A program made the translations under genes and the position numbers. The notes below the pieces were generated by a model, which saw only the letters and a program-made list of their open reading frames with translations, made no database searches and was not told where the DNA came from. From JACCTU01 sp963788055 (GTDB lineage Bacteria > Actinomycetota > Thermoleophilia > Gaiellales > Gaiellaceae), in NCBI GenBank assembly GCA_963788055.1, contig CAWBFA010000005.1:744001-808000 (forward strand): 64,000 bases of DNA. Reading direction: 5' to 3'. Each line of letters opens with the position of its first letter. Position 1 is the first letter of the stretch. Of the stretch, positions 7,849 through 16,423 are shown in pieces.

Positions 7849-10413
7849 TTACGCCGCGGGCTGTTTGGCGACGGGCTCCGGAGGAGCCTCTGCCGCTTTC
7901 TCGTCCGCTGGTTTGCCGTTCTGCTGCTTCGCCTGCGCGTTCGCGTCGGTCGTCTTCTTCTTGCGCCTGCGCCGCCTGCGCTTGCGCGACGGCTGCGTCT
8001 TCGGCTGCGGCAGGTTCTCTGCAAGCGCGAGCGCGACCTCTTGGATCGGGCCGAGCCGCTCGCGCGCGGCATCGAGCAGCTTCGTCGCCCGAGGCGTGTA
8101 GGCCTCCGCGGAGGCGAGCAGCGCCGCCCCGACGGGCTTCGGAAGCTCGAGTGCGGTGTTGACGAGCTTCGCGGCGTTCTCCTCGTGGCGGTGGCCACGC
8201 GAGTTCGCGAGCGCGCCGAGCAGCCGCTTCGCCTCCGGGTACTCCTGGCTCGCCTTGCGGTCCAGGACCTTGCGTGCCGCGCGGGCGAGGCGCCACGTCC
8301 AGCGCGAGAGGATCTGCTCGGGCGCGTCGGCCTTGCCTTCGCCGATCGCACGAAGCAACGTGCGGATCCCGCTGAGCCGGTCCTTCTCCCAGGTCGGCGC
8401 CGAGCTCACGAGCGTAACCAGGTCATCGAAGTCTGCGCGCTCGACCGGCATCGAAACCCGGTCGGCGAGGGCCATCATGCGCAGGCGCCGGTTCGGATTC
8501 TCTGCGGCGCAGGTGGCAAGGAACTGTTCCAGGGCACCCTTCGTCGCGCGACCGGCGGTCAGCTTCTCGACGAAGTTCGTGCGCTCCTCGAAGCGGATCT
8601 GCCGACCGGCGATCGACGCCCAGAACCGCTGCTCGTCGTCGTCGAGGTACTTGGGGTCGACTCGCTGCCACTCGCGCTGGATCACGCCGAGTCTGCGTCG
8701 TACGTCCGGCGTGACCGGGACGAGCCACGGCGCCGGGGTCAGCTTCCGCTTCGCGCGACGCTGGATCCGCCGCCGCGGCGCCGGGGTGACGCGTGCGCCC
8801 TCGCGGTAGAAGTCAGCGTCGAGGAGGGAGTGCAGCGAGACGACGCGGTCGTTGTGCGTCGCCGCCTTGGGGACGAAGTCGACGACGATGCCGGCTTCCT
8901 TGCGCGGGTGCATCCGCATGATGCGACCGATGCGCTGCTGATAGACGCGGCGCGACGCCGTCGGCGCGAGGTGCATGCACACGGTCGCGCGCGGGGAGTT
9001 CCAGCCCTCCGCCAGGAGCATCGCGTTGATCAGGACGTTGATCTCACCGCGCTCGTACGCGCCGAGTGTCTCCGCGAGCCTCACCGGCGGCGTGCGGCCC
9101 GAGACGGCCTCCGCCTTGATCCCGACCGCGCGGAACTCCTGGGCGAGGTGGTACGCATGCTCGACGCCGGCTGCATAGACGATCCCGGGTGTGTTGTCGA
9201 AGCGGTCGCGGTACAGCGATGCCGCGGCGAGGTTGAGTGCCTGATGGTCGAGCGCTTTCGCCAGCTCTTCCTGGTCGAAGTCGCCGCCGATGATCGGCAC
9301 GTTGTTGATCGCCGCGACAGGAGGTACGCGCAGGCTGCGGAGCGGCGCGATCAATCCACGCCGTGCCGCTTCGGCGAGTGGCAGGTCGTCGACCGACGCC
9401 GGGAAGACGTCGGAGACCTGCTTCGCGATCAGCTGCTCGGTCGCGGTCATCCCGATGTAGAGCGGCTCGTGGAAGGAGCGGATCGCGAGCGACGTCTTCT
9501 CGCCCAGCGCCGTGTGCGCCTCGTCGGCGATCACGAGGTGGTACGCGTCGCGTGAGATCTCGTCGTGGTGCCGCGCGAACCACGCGTACGTCTGGATCGT
9601 GATCGGGTTCTCGCGCGAAGGCTTCTGGCCGCGCATGATCGCGTCGGTGAAGCGGTCGCCGTAGCCCTCGTCGGTGAGGTCGCGGTTGAACTGCTGCACC
9701 AGCAGGCGACGGTGCGTGAGGATCAAGACGCCGAGCGTGCGCGCGGCCTCGACGAAACCGGCGGCAGCAATCGTCTTGCCTGACGCCGTCGGGTGACGGA
9801 ACCGGAAGCGTCTCACGGCGCCGGGGTCCGGGCCGGCGTAGACGTCCTCGTCGGTGTCTTCGTCGGGCTCACGCTCGAGCAGCCCGAGCTCGTCCTCGGG
9901 CTCCTCCTCGAGTGCCTCCGCGGCTTCGGCGACCGCTGCGTTGCCGTTCCCGTTGCCGTTCTCGATCTCGCGCTGGTTTGCATGCAGGAGCTCGGTGAGC
10001 ATGCCCGCGAGTGCGTCGATCTGGTGTCGGCGGAGCTCGGTCTTGCCGGAGGCGAGCTTCGGCCGCTGCTCGACCAGCACGCGCTCGAGGCCGAGCATCA
10101 GGCCGTACTTGACCTTCCACCCGTATGAGGGCGTTCGCAGGCCCTCGCCGATCTCGGTCAGCGCCTCGTCGAGCGCGCGTCGCCGCGCGGTCCCCTGCGC
10201 GAGCACTTGCTCGACCTCCTCGTCCGCGTGGAGGAAGGCTTCGCCCGCCCAATCTTGGGCCTTGCGCGCCGCTTCGGCGAGCTCCTCGCCCGCGAGGGGC
10301 GAATCAATGAAGTGATCGGTCGTCGTTGCCACGGTGGCAGCGCCGAAGTGCGCTGCAGCGTCAATCACAAGGTGCGGCCCGGTTCTGACCCCGACTCGGG
10401 CGTCGCAGGACAC
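7849..10413 (-). CDS. DEAD/DEAH-box superfamily 2 helicase
   Basis: This 854-residue protein has an N-terminal extension, an acidic linker with an Asn-Gly repeat (about 165-190), the Walker A motif HPTASGKT near 211-218, DEAH (IADEAHTAL), motif III-like GMTATEQLI, and the C-terminal helicase lobe with QQRIGRIMRMHP as motif VI. A long helical C-terminal region ends in a Lys/Arg-rich block (RKRRRRRRKKK), suggesting nucleic-acid binding. Such SF2 proteins act on DNA or RNA. No nuclease domain is visible. The next minus-strand gene upstream ends 31 bases before its start. Confidence 0.82.
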   Translation of the reverse strand: MSCDARVGVRTGPHLVIDAAAHFGAATVATTTDHFIDSPLAGEELAEAARKAQDWAGEAFLHADEEVEQVLAQGTARRRALDEALTEIGEGLRTPSYGWKVKYGLMLGLERVLVEQRPKLASGKTELRRHQIDALAGMLTELLHANQREIENGNGNGNAAVAEAAEALEEEPEDELGLLEREPDEDTDEDVYAGPDPGAVRRFRFRHPTASGKTIAAAGFVEAARTLGVLILTHRRLLVQQFNRDLTDEGYGDRFTDAIMRGQKPSRENPITIQTYAWFARHHDEISRDAYHLVIADEAHTALGEKTSLAIRSFHEPLYIGMTATEQLIAKQVSDVFPASVDDLPLAEAARRGLIAPLRSLRVPPVAAINNVPIIGGDFDQEELAKALDHQALNLAAASLYRDRFDNTPGIVYAAGVEHAYHLAQEFRAVGIKAEAVSGRTPPVRLAETLGAYERGEINVLINAMLLAEGWNSPRATVCMHLAPTASRRVYQQRIGRIMRMHPRKEAGIVVDFVPKAATHNDRVVSLHSLLDADFYREGARVTPAPRRRIQRRAKRKLTPAPWLVPVTPDVRRRLGVIQREWQRVDPKYLDDDEQRFWASIAGRQIRFEERTNFVEKLTAGRATKGALEQFLATCAAENPNRRLRMMALADRVSMPVERADFDDLVTLVSSAPTWEKDRLSGIRTLLRAIGEGKADAPEQILSRWTWRLARAARKVLDRKASQEYPEAKRLLGALANSRGHRHEENAAKLVNTALELPKPVGAALLASAEAYTPRATKLLDAARERLGPIQEVALALAENLPQPKTQPSRKRRRRRRKKKTTDANAQAKQQNGKPADEKAAEAPPEPVAKQPAA

Positions 10414-10443
10414 AGCATAGACGATCCGGTGGCTGCTCTGGGC

Positions 10444-12348
10444 TCAGGCCGGGGCGGGCGTGGCCGCAACCGGCTCGGCCAGGCGCCTGCCGAGCACACG
10501 CTCGGAGGTGCCTGTCTGGTCGAGGTGGCGGGTGATCCCGCCGAGGAAGAAGGGCCAGCCGGCGCCGAGGAGCAGGCACGTGTCGACGTCCTGCGCGGAT
10601 CCGACCACTCCTTCGTCGAGGAGGCGGCCGATCTCGTCGGCGAGGGCCTCGAGCACCGCCTCGGTGATCTCCTCGAGCGAGCGGCGGCGCTCGCCGGTGA
10701 TGACGATCTCGTCCTTGCCGGCCGCGAAGTTCGCCAGCGTCGGCGAGAGTGGGAAGCGATCGGGATACGCCTCGTGCATCGTCACGAGCACGTGGTTCGC
10801 GACCCGCGGGCCGACGAGCTGCAGCAGGACGGAAGGCGCCATCGGCATCCCGAGCTCGATGATCGCCGCGTCCGTTTCCTCGACCGTGTTGCCGTGCTCG
10901 AGCGAGTCCATCAAGACGCTCGTCATGCGCGTCAGCACCCGGTTGACGACGAAGCCGGGGGCGTCCCTCGTCACGACGCCGCGCTTGCGGAGCTTCTTGC
11001 AGACGTCCCACGCGGTCACGAGCGCCTCGTCCGAGGTGTCGTCGTGCCGGACGATCTCGACGAGCGGGAGGACCGCGACCGGGTTGAAGAAGTGCAGCCC
11101 CACGTCGGCGCCCAGCTCGGCGAGCGAGAGGGACGAGGTGTTCGAGGCGAGGATCGCGTCCGGCGCGAGCTCTCGGAGCTGCGCGAAGACGTCTTGCTTG
11201 ACGGCGAGCTCTTCGACGACGGCCTCGAGGACGAGGTCGCAGTCTTCGAACCCGTCCCAGCCGGTCGTGCCGGAGACGATCGTCGCCAGGAACGGCTTGC
11301 GCGACTGGACCTCGCCTCGGATCTCCGCGAGTGAGCGATCGACGATCTCCTGCGAGAGGTCGCGGATCACGAGCGGCACCTCGAGGCGCTTGAGGAACAG
11401 CGTCGCGAGCTGGGTCGCCATCAGGCCCGCGCCCACGATCCCGACCTTCTCGATCCGTCGAGGCGTCGCATCGGGGACGCCGACGCCCTGCTTCTGCCGT
11501 CGTTCGACGAGGTTGAACGCGTAGATCGAGTTCTGCGCCTGCGGCGCCGGCAGCAGCTCGCCGATCGCATCTTCCTCCGCGCGGTAGCCGTCCTCGAGCG
11601 GCGTCGACGCCGCGTGCTCGATCAGGTCGAGGGCGACCTGCGGGGCGCGCGCCGGACCGATCAGCTCCCCCCTCGCGCGGCGCACGATCTCGGCGGCGTC
11701 GGAGAGGTCGGCCTCTGCGCGCTTCGCCGGTGCGCTGCGCAGATACGCAATCGACTCGTCGAGGAACTCGACGTCTTCAAGCAAGGCGTCGACGAGCCCG
11801 AGCTCGAGCGCCTTCTGCGCGTCGAGCATCCGGTTCTGCCGCAGCGGGTTCGAGACGACGACCTTCACCGCGGCTTCTGCGCCGACCAGTCGCGGTAGCA
11901 GCTGCGTGCCACCCCAGGCGGGAAAGAGCCCGAGGAACACCTCCGGCGTGCCCACGTGCCGAACTGAGCGCGCGATCGTGCGGTGATCGCAGTGGAGCGC
12001 GATCTCGAGCCCGCCGCCGAGGGCCGCGCCGTTGATCGCGGCCAGTGTCGGGTAGGGGAGGCGTCGGAGCCGGAGAAAGAGCTCGTGTCCGGCGCGCGAG
12101 CCTTCGCGCGCGAGCTCGGGTGTGACGTTCGGAAACTGGTCGATGTCGGCGCCGACCGCGAAGACGTACGGCTTCCCCGTCAGCACGAGCCCGGCCCACT
12201 CCTGCGAGTCGAGCTCGTCGAGCGTCCGCGCGAGCGACTCGAGCGCGTGGTGGCCGAACGTCGACGGCTTCGTCCAGTCCTCGCCGTTGTCGATCGTCAC
12301 GAGGGCGAGATCACCGACGCGCCGCAGCTTGAACTCGGTCTCAGACAC
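10444..12348 (-). CDS. fadB: 3-hydroxyacyl-CoA dehydrogenase / enoyl-CoA hydratase fusion (FadB/FadJ-like)
   Basis: This 634-residue two-domain beta-oxidation enzyme has an enoyl-CoA hydratase/isomerase region (GAALGGGLEIALHCDHR near 104-120, with a glutamate-containing GTPEVFLGLFPAWGG loop) and then a Rossmann domain (VGIVGAGLMATQLA near 306) and C-terminal 3HCDH domain. It would hydrate enoyl-CoA and oxidise the 3-hydroxyacyl-CoA with NAD. It is shorter than E. coli FadB (about 730), which suggests a single C-terminal 3HCDH unit. It overlaps the thiolase gene by 8 bases, the classic fadA-fadB pairing. Confidence 0.88.
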   Translation of the reverse strand: MSETEFKLRRVGDLALVTIDNGEDWTKPSTFGHHALESLARTLDELDSQEWAGLVLTGKPYVFAVGADIDQFPNVTPELAREGSRAGHELFLRLRRLPYPTLAAINGAALGGGLEIALHCDHRTIARSVRHVGTPEVFLGLFPAWGGTQLLPRLVGAEAAVKVVVSNPLRQNRMLDAQKALELGLVDALLEDVEFLDESIAYLRSAPAKRAEADLSDAAEIVRRARGELIGPARAPQVALDLIEHAASTPLEDGYRAEEDAIGELLPAPQAQNSIYAFNLVERRQKQGVGVPDATPRRIEKVGIVGAGLMATQLATLFLKRLEVPLVIRDLSQEIVDRSLAEIRGEVQSRKPFLATIVSGTTGWDGFEDCDLVLEAVVEELAVKQDVFAQLRELAPDAILASNTSSLSLAELGADVGLHFFNPVAVLPLVEIVRHDDTSDEALVTAWDVCKKLRKRGVVTRDAPGFVVNRVLTRMTSVLMDSLEHGNTVEETDAAIIELGMPMAPSVLLQLVGPRVANHVLVTMHEAYPDRFPLSPTLANFAAGKDEIVITGERRRSLEEITEAVLEALADEIGRLLDEGVVGSAQDVDTCLLLGAGWPFFLGGITRHLDQTGTSERVLGRRLAEPVAATPAPA

Positions 12349-13507
12349 GCTGCCAGAGCACCGCGGCGCCCATCCCCATCCCGATGCAAAGGGCGGTCAA
12401 GCCGTACTCCACCTTGCGCTCGCGCATCCCGTACGCGAGCTGCGCGACGAGGCGCACACCGGTTGCGGCGAGCGGGTGCCCGCAGGCGATCGCGCCGCCG
12501 TACGGGTTCAAGCGTTCGTCCCCGGGGTCGACGCCGAGCCCGCTGCACCAGGTCAGCACCTGCACCGCGAAGGGCTCATTCAGCTCGAACAGGCCGACGT
12601 CGTCGATCGTCAGGCCGTGGCGCTCGAGGACACGCTGCGTCGCCGGCACCGGGCCGAGGCCCATCAGCTCCGGCTCGACGCCTGCGTACGCGAAGCCGAC
12701 GAGCCGAAGCTTCGGCTCGAGCCCGAGCTCGTCGACTGCTTCGCCGGACGCGAGGAACGCGGCGGTCGCGCCGTCGGTCAGCCCGGCGGAGTTGCCTGCC
12801 GTGACGCGCCCGCCTGCGCGGAACGGCGTCTTGAGGTCGGCGAGCGCTTCCATCGTCGTGTCGGGACGGAGGAACTCGTCGCGCTCGGCCACAGTCCAGC
12901 CGTCGTCCGTGAACACGCTCATCTGCACGACGGTCTCGCGCATCATCCCGTTCTGCCAAGCGGCCGCTGCTCGCTGCTGCGAACGCACCGCGAACGCGTC
13001 GGCGTCGTCCTTCATCAGCTCCGGGAAGCGGTCGTGCAGGTTCTCGGCGGTCGCACCCATCGTCGCTGCGCTCTCGTCGACGATCCGCTCTGCGATGAAG
13101 CGCGGATTGAAGTCCACGTCCTCGCCCATCGGGTGGTGCCCCATGTGCTCGACGCCGCCGGCGAGCACGATGTCCGCGGCGCCCCAGGCGATCTCGCCCG
13201 CGCCCGCCGTGAGCGCGGTCAGCGCGCCTGCGCACATCCGGTCGACCGCGAAACCTGGCACCGTCTTCGGCAATCCGGCGAGGAGACCGACATCGCGACC
13301 GAGGGTCAGACCCTGATCGCCCACCTGTGCGGTCGCGGCCATGATCACGTCGCCGATCCGCTCGGCGGGGATCTCCGGGTTCCGCCGCAGCAGCTCGCGG
13401 ACGGTCTTCACCGCCATGTCGTCGGCGCGCGTCTTCCAGAAGAGCCCTTTCGGGCCTGCCTTTCCGAACGGCGTCCGGACTCCGTCGACGAAGTAGACCT
13501 CGCGCAC
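12341..13507 (-). CDS. fadA: Acetyl-CoA C-acyltransferase (thiolase)
   Basis: The 388-residue thiolase has the acyl-accepting cysteine in DRMCAGALTALTAGAG (about residue 90), NEPFAVQVL, the GGAIACGHPLAATG histidine motif and the C-terminal CIGMGMG cysteine motif. It cleaves 3-ketoacyl-CoA to acetyl-CoA as the last step of beta-oxidation. The gene lies upstream of and overlaps the fadB-like gene, so the two are cotranscribed and translationally coupled. Confidence 0.92.
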   Translation of the reverse strand: MREVYFVDGVRTPFGKAGPKGLFWKTRADDMAVKTVRELLRRNPEIPAERIGDVIMAATAQVGDQGLTLGRDVGLLAGLPKTVPGFAVDRMCAGALTALTAGAGEIAWGAADIVLAGGVEHMGHHPMGEDVDFNPRFIAERIVDESAATMGATAENLHDRFPELMKDDADAFAVRSQQRAAAAWQNGMMRETVVQMSVFTDDGWTVAERDEFLRPDTTMEALADLKTPFRAGGRVTAGNSAGLTDGATAAFLASGEAVDELGLEPKLRLVGFAYAGVEPELMGLGPVPATQRVLERHGLTIDDVGLFELNEPFAVQVLTWCSGLGVDPGDERLNPYGGAIACGHPLAATGVRLVAQLAYGMRERKVEYGLTALCIGMGMGAAVLWQRV

Positions 13508-13571
13508 GAGAGCAAGCCTAGTCGGCGGTTGACTGGTGGTTCAACGGCAGCTCGCGGACCGCCTCCGGGGC

Positions 13572-13577
13572 TAGGAT
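13572..13577 (+). promoter_or_regulatory. -10 element TAGGAT for the peptidase gene
   Basis: TAGGAT lies eight bases before the GTG start at 13586, giving a nearly leaderless transcript like others in this window. Confidence 0.4.
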
Positions 13578-13585
13578 TCCCAGCC

Positions 13586-14269
13586 GTGGGCGGCTTCGGC
13601 TTCTACCTGCTCTTCCTCGTCCCCCCGCTCGTCCTCGGGCTGGTCGTCCAGCAGTGGCTCAAGCGCACGTTTGCGCGCTATTCCGACGTCCCGGTCTCGA
13701 GCGGGCTGAGCGGTGCCGCCGTCGCACGAGAGATCCTCGATCGCAACGGTCTGCAGGACGTCCCCGTCGAGCAGTCGCCGGGCGGCGCGCTCTCCGACCA
13801 CTACGATCCGCGCAAGCGAGCACTCTTCCTCTCGCCGCCGGTCTACGAGCCCTCGACGGTCGCCGCCGCTGCGGTCGCGGCGCACGAGACGGGCCACGCG
13901 CTCCAGCATGCGGCCGGCTACGTGCCGCTGACGATTCGCTCCGCGATGTATCCGGCGGTCGCCTTCGCTTCGAACGCGTGGATCTGGCTGCTGCTCGCGG
14001 GCGCGTTCCTGCAGGTGCTCGGTCTGGTCGCCGTCGCGCTCGTTCTGTACTCGGTCGCGGTGCTCTTCCACCTCGTGACGCTGCCGGTCGAGTTCAACGC
14101 CTCCCGCCGTGCGTCCGGACAGCTACGCACGCTCGGGCTCGTCGGCGCGACCGAGATCGGCGGCGTCAATGGCGTGTTGAGAGCAGCGGCGTTGACGTAC
14201 GTCGCGGGCGCACTCGCCGCGATCTCGCAGCTTCTGTACTACGTCCTGGTCTTCTTCGGCGACGATTAG
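13586..14269 (+). CDS. YugP-type neutral zinc metallopeptidase, membrane-bound
   Basis: The open frame extends far upstream, but homology begins at the GTG at 13586 (VGGFGFYLLFLVPPLVLG), preceded by a TAGGAT promoter element. The 227-residue product has an N-terminal membrane helix, a HETGH zinc site (AAHETGHALQHA near 95), then two or three membrane helices with an FNASRRA segment between them. This is the Peptidase_M membrane family typified by Bacillus YugP. Substrates are unknown. Confidence 0.85.
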   Translation: MGGFGFYLLFLVPPLVLGLVVQQWLKRTFARYSDVPVSSGLSGAAVAREILDRNGLQDVPVEQSPGGALSDHYDPRKRALFLSPPVYEPSTVAAAAVAAHETGHALQHAAGYVPLTIRSAMYPAVAFASNAWIWLLLAGAFLQVLGLVAVALVLYSVAVLFHLVTLPVEFNASRRASGQLRTLGLVGATEIGGVNGVLRAAALTYVAGALAAISQLLYYVLVFFGDD

Positions 14270-14300
14270 CTGGCCGGAAGCTTCATGGATCGTCGCGCCA

Positions 14301-14340
14301 GCGGCCGCGAAGCGGCCGCTCTTTAGGTGCCAAGCGGTCG
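14301..14340 (-). repeat. Terminator-like repeat (CTTGGCACCTAAAG + GC hairpin), copy 2
   Basis: Read on the minus strand this is CGACCGCTTGGCACCTAAAG followed by GCGGCCGC-TTC-GCGGCCGC, the same module as 5957-5997. It lies 35 bases beyond the stop of the minus-strand ArsR-type gene, consistent with a terminator. Confidence 0.6.
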
Positions 14341-14374
14341 TGGATCCGCGAGCGGATTCACGACTTGCGCCTCT

Positions 14375-14911
14375 CTAGCTAGCCGTATGTGGGTGGGAGA
14401 CGAGGGTGATCACGAGCGGGTCCTGTTTCGGGTCCTCGAGCTCGTCGACTCGCTCCGAGAGGAGCTCCCAGAGCTCCCGCACACGCTCGGGTGCGATTCG
14501 CACCGTCACCTGCGCGCTCCGAAACTTTCCCTGCGGGCCGAACTTCGCCCAGCCTTCGCGCACCTCGTCGAGGATCGCCTCGTGGACGTCGTTCGTCGCG
14601 CCGGGCGAGGTGAGCAGCTCGGGCGCGACACGGATCGTGTTCGCCACCGCGCGGTAGGGCTTCTCACGGCCGTGGCCGCCCTCGACGCGCTGGATCAGCC
14701 CTGCCTTCAGCAACGTCCGGACGTGGAAGTGGAGGTGGCCCGGGTCGACTTCGAGCCGCTGCGCGAGCTCGCGGTTCGTGAGCATCTCGTCGTTCTCGCC
14801 GAGGAGCTCGAGCACGCGGAGCCGGAGCGGGTGTCCCAGCGCCTTCAGTTGCTCCGGCTTGTCGATCGTCAGGATGCCGAGCGGCTCTGCCCGATCGGCG
14901 GCGGAAGCCAT
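14375..14911 (-). CDS. ArsR-family winged-helix transcriptional regulator
   Basis: The 178-residue protein has an N-terminal winged HTH (LKALGHPLRLRVLELL, then TNRELAQRLEVDPGHLHFHVRTLLKAGLI), the pattern of ArsR/HTH_20 regulators, and a C-terminal domain of about 90 residues with a YRAVANTIRV lead and a LSERVDEL helix. No metal-binding cysteines are visible, so the ligand is unknown. The start ATG has a TATATG -10-like sequence eight bases upstream. A repeat-type terminator follows the gene. Confidence 0.82.
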   Translation of the reverse strand: MASAADRAEPLGILTIDKPEQLKALGHPLRLRVLELLGENDEMLTNRELAQRLEVDPGHLHFHVRTLLKAGLIQRVEGGHGREKPYRAVANTIRVAPELLTSPGATNDVHEAILDEVREGWAKFGPQGKFRSAQVTVRIAPERVRELWELLSERVDELEDPKQDPLVITLVSHPHTAS

Positions 14912-14943
14912 GGGGAGTACATATAGGAATCGCCTGCGGATGT

Positions 14944-15612
14944 CTAGATTTCAAGCTCCAGCGCGGCCGCAGGATCGAGGATTACCACCGTCTCGCCGTT
15001 CTTCGATCGAATGAGGCTCGCCGGCGTTGCCTCGGAGGGCGGCTCCGCGAAGGCGCGCCGCACCGCGTCGGCTCGCTCGGCCCCGGCGACGAGGAAGACG
15101 ACGAGCGGCGCCGACTCGAAGACCGGGATCGTCATCGACACGCGGTCGACGAGCGGTTCGAGCTTCGCCTCGGCCGGGATCGCGCGGCGCTCCCGCTCTG
15201 CGAGCCCCGGCGCATCGGGGTACAGCGACGCGGCGTGACCGTCCGGGCCGAGGCCGAGCAGCACGAAGTCGAGGGTGACGCCTTCGAGCTCTCGGTCGTA
15301 CTCGTCGGCCGCACGCTCGGCGCCGAGCTCGCCGCGGACGCGGTGCACGGCCGCCGGTTGGACGGCGAGGCGGTCGAGCAGGGTTCGCTTCGCCAGCCCG
15401 TAGTTCGACCACACGTGCTCTGGCGGAACACACCGCTCGTCGCCCCACCAGACCTCGGTCGATCTCCAGTCCGGGCGCAGCTCGGCAGCGAGCTGGTACG
15501 CGCGCTCCGGCGTCGTGCCTCCGGTGAGAGTGACGTGACCGTTCGCGTCCGCGAGCAGCTCGGCGCACGTGCGTGCAGCCGCTTCGGCGTCGGGTGCGAC
15601 GCGGAGATCTAT
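14944..15612 (-). CDS. pgl: 6-phosphogluconolactonase, apparently starting at a non-canonical ATA codon
   Basis: The conserved frame runs from proC's stop to 14944 (222 residues). It begins IDLRVAPDAEAAARTCAELL and contains TLTGGTTPERAYQ, the VWWGDERCVPPEHVWSNYG motif, LLGLGPDGHAASLYP and DRVSMTIPVF, all hallmarks of Pgl, which opens 6-phosphogluconolactone in the pentose phosphate pathway. No ATG, GTG or TTG exists in frame before the GTG at 15414, which would delete the first third including the sugar-binding loop. The codon overlapping proC's TAG is ATA (ATAG), so either ATA is used or a base is wrong here. Confidence 0.8.
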   Translation of the reverse strand: MDLRVAPDAEAAARTCAELLADANGHVTLTGGTTPERAYQLAAELRPDWRSTEVWWGDERCVPPEHVWSNYGLAKRTLLDRLAVQPAAVHRVRGELGAERAADEYDRELEGVTLDFVLLGLGPDGHAASLYPDAPGLAERERRAIPAEAKLEPLVDRVSMTIPVFESAPLVVFLVAGAERADAVRRAFAEPPSEATPASLIRSKNGETVVILDPAAALELEI

Positions 15613-16415
15613 TGCTCGCCGGCCGCGAGCTCTTGCGACCGTTCCATCGCTGCCTGGATCGCGTCCAGGAACGCGGCGCGCACGCCTTTCTGCTCGAGCA
15701 CGCGGATCGCGCGGATCGTCGTCCCGCCGGGGGAGGTCACCGCCTCGCGCAGGTCGACGGGATGCATCTGTTCGTCGCGCAAGAGCTTGGCCGTGCCGAG
15801 CATCGTCTGCACGACCAATTGAGTCGACACCTCGCGCGAGAGGCCGAGGAGGATGCCGGCCTCGATCATCGCCTCCGCGAGGAGCGCGAAGTAGGCCGGC
15901 CCGGAGCCTGAGACTGCGGTCACCGCGTCCATCGCCGACTCGGGCAAGCGCACGACGCGGCCGAGGTTCGAGAGCACGCTCTCGGCGAGCTCGAGATGCT
16001 CGTCCCCCGCATGCGCGCCGGCGCAGAGACCGGCGATCCCCTCGTGCACCGTCGACGGCGCGTTCGGCATCGCGCGTACGACCGGCACGCCGTCCGCCAG
16101 CCGCGACTCGATCTGCGCGGTCGGGATCGCCGCGGCGACCGAGAGGACGGTCTGCGCCGCAGAGACCGACGGGGCGATCTCACCGAGCAGCGCGGGGAAG
16201 TCCTGGGGCTTGACCGCGAGCACGACGATGTCCGCGCCGGCAACGGCCTCCGGGTTCGAGAGCGTCGCCTCGACTCCGTACCGCTCGTGCAGCTCGTCGA
16301 CACGCGCCTGCCGGCGGCCGGTGACGACAACGTCCTTCCAGCCGGACGAGAGCAGCCCGGCGAGCAGCGACTCGCCGATCTTCCCGGCGCCGAGGATCGC
16401 CAGCCGTTGTGCCAT
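15609..16415 (-). CDS. proC: Pyrroline-5-carboxylate reductase
   Basis: The 268-residue product from the ATG at 16415 (MAQRLAILGAGKIGESLLAG) has the N-terminal Rossmann motif, VLAVKPQDF, VRAMPNAPSTVHEG, the AVSGSGPAYFALLAEAM signature and a SPGGTTIRAI substrate loop. It makes proline from pyrroline-5-carboxylate with NAD(P)H. The open frame continues 42 codons upstream without homology. Its stop codon overlaps the apparent start of pgl. Confidence 0.94.
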   Translation of the reverse strand: MAQRLAILGAGKIGESLLAGLLSSGWKDVVVTGRRQARVDELHERYGVEATLSNPEAVAGADIVVLAVKPQDFPALLGEIAPSVSAAQTVLSVAAAIPTAQIESRLADGVPVVRAMPNAPSTVHEGIAGLCAGAHAGDEHLELAESVLSNLGRVVRLPESAMDAVTAVSGSGPAYFALLAEAMIEAGILLGLSREVSTQLVVQTMLGTAKLLRDEQMHPVDLREAVTSPGGTTIRAIRVLEQKGVRAAFLDAIQAAMERSQELAAGEQ

Positions 16416-16423
16416 GCGCCAGT

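Noticed and set aside
12122..13585. Plus-strand open frame of more than 480 codons upstream of the YugP-type peptidase
   Set aside because: It is antisense to fadA and fadB, is Arg/His-rich, and shows no homology; the real start is at 13586.
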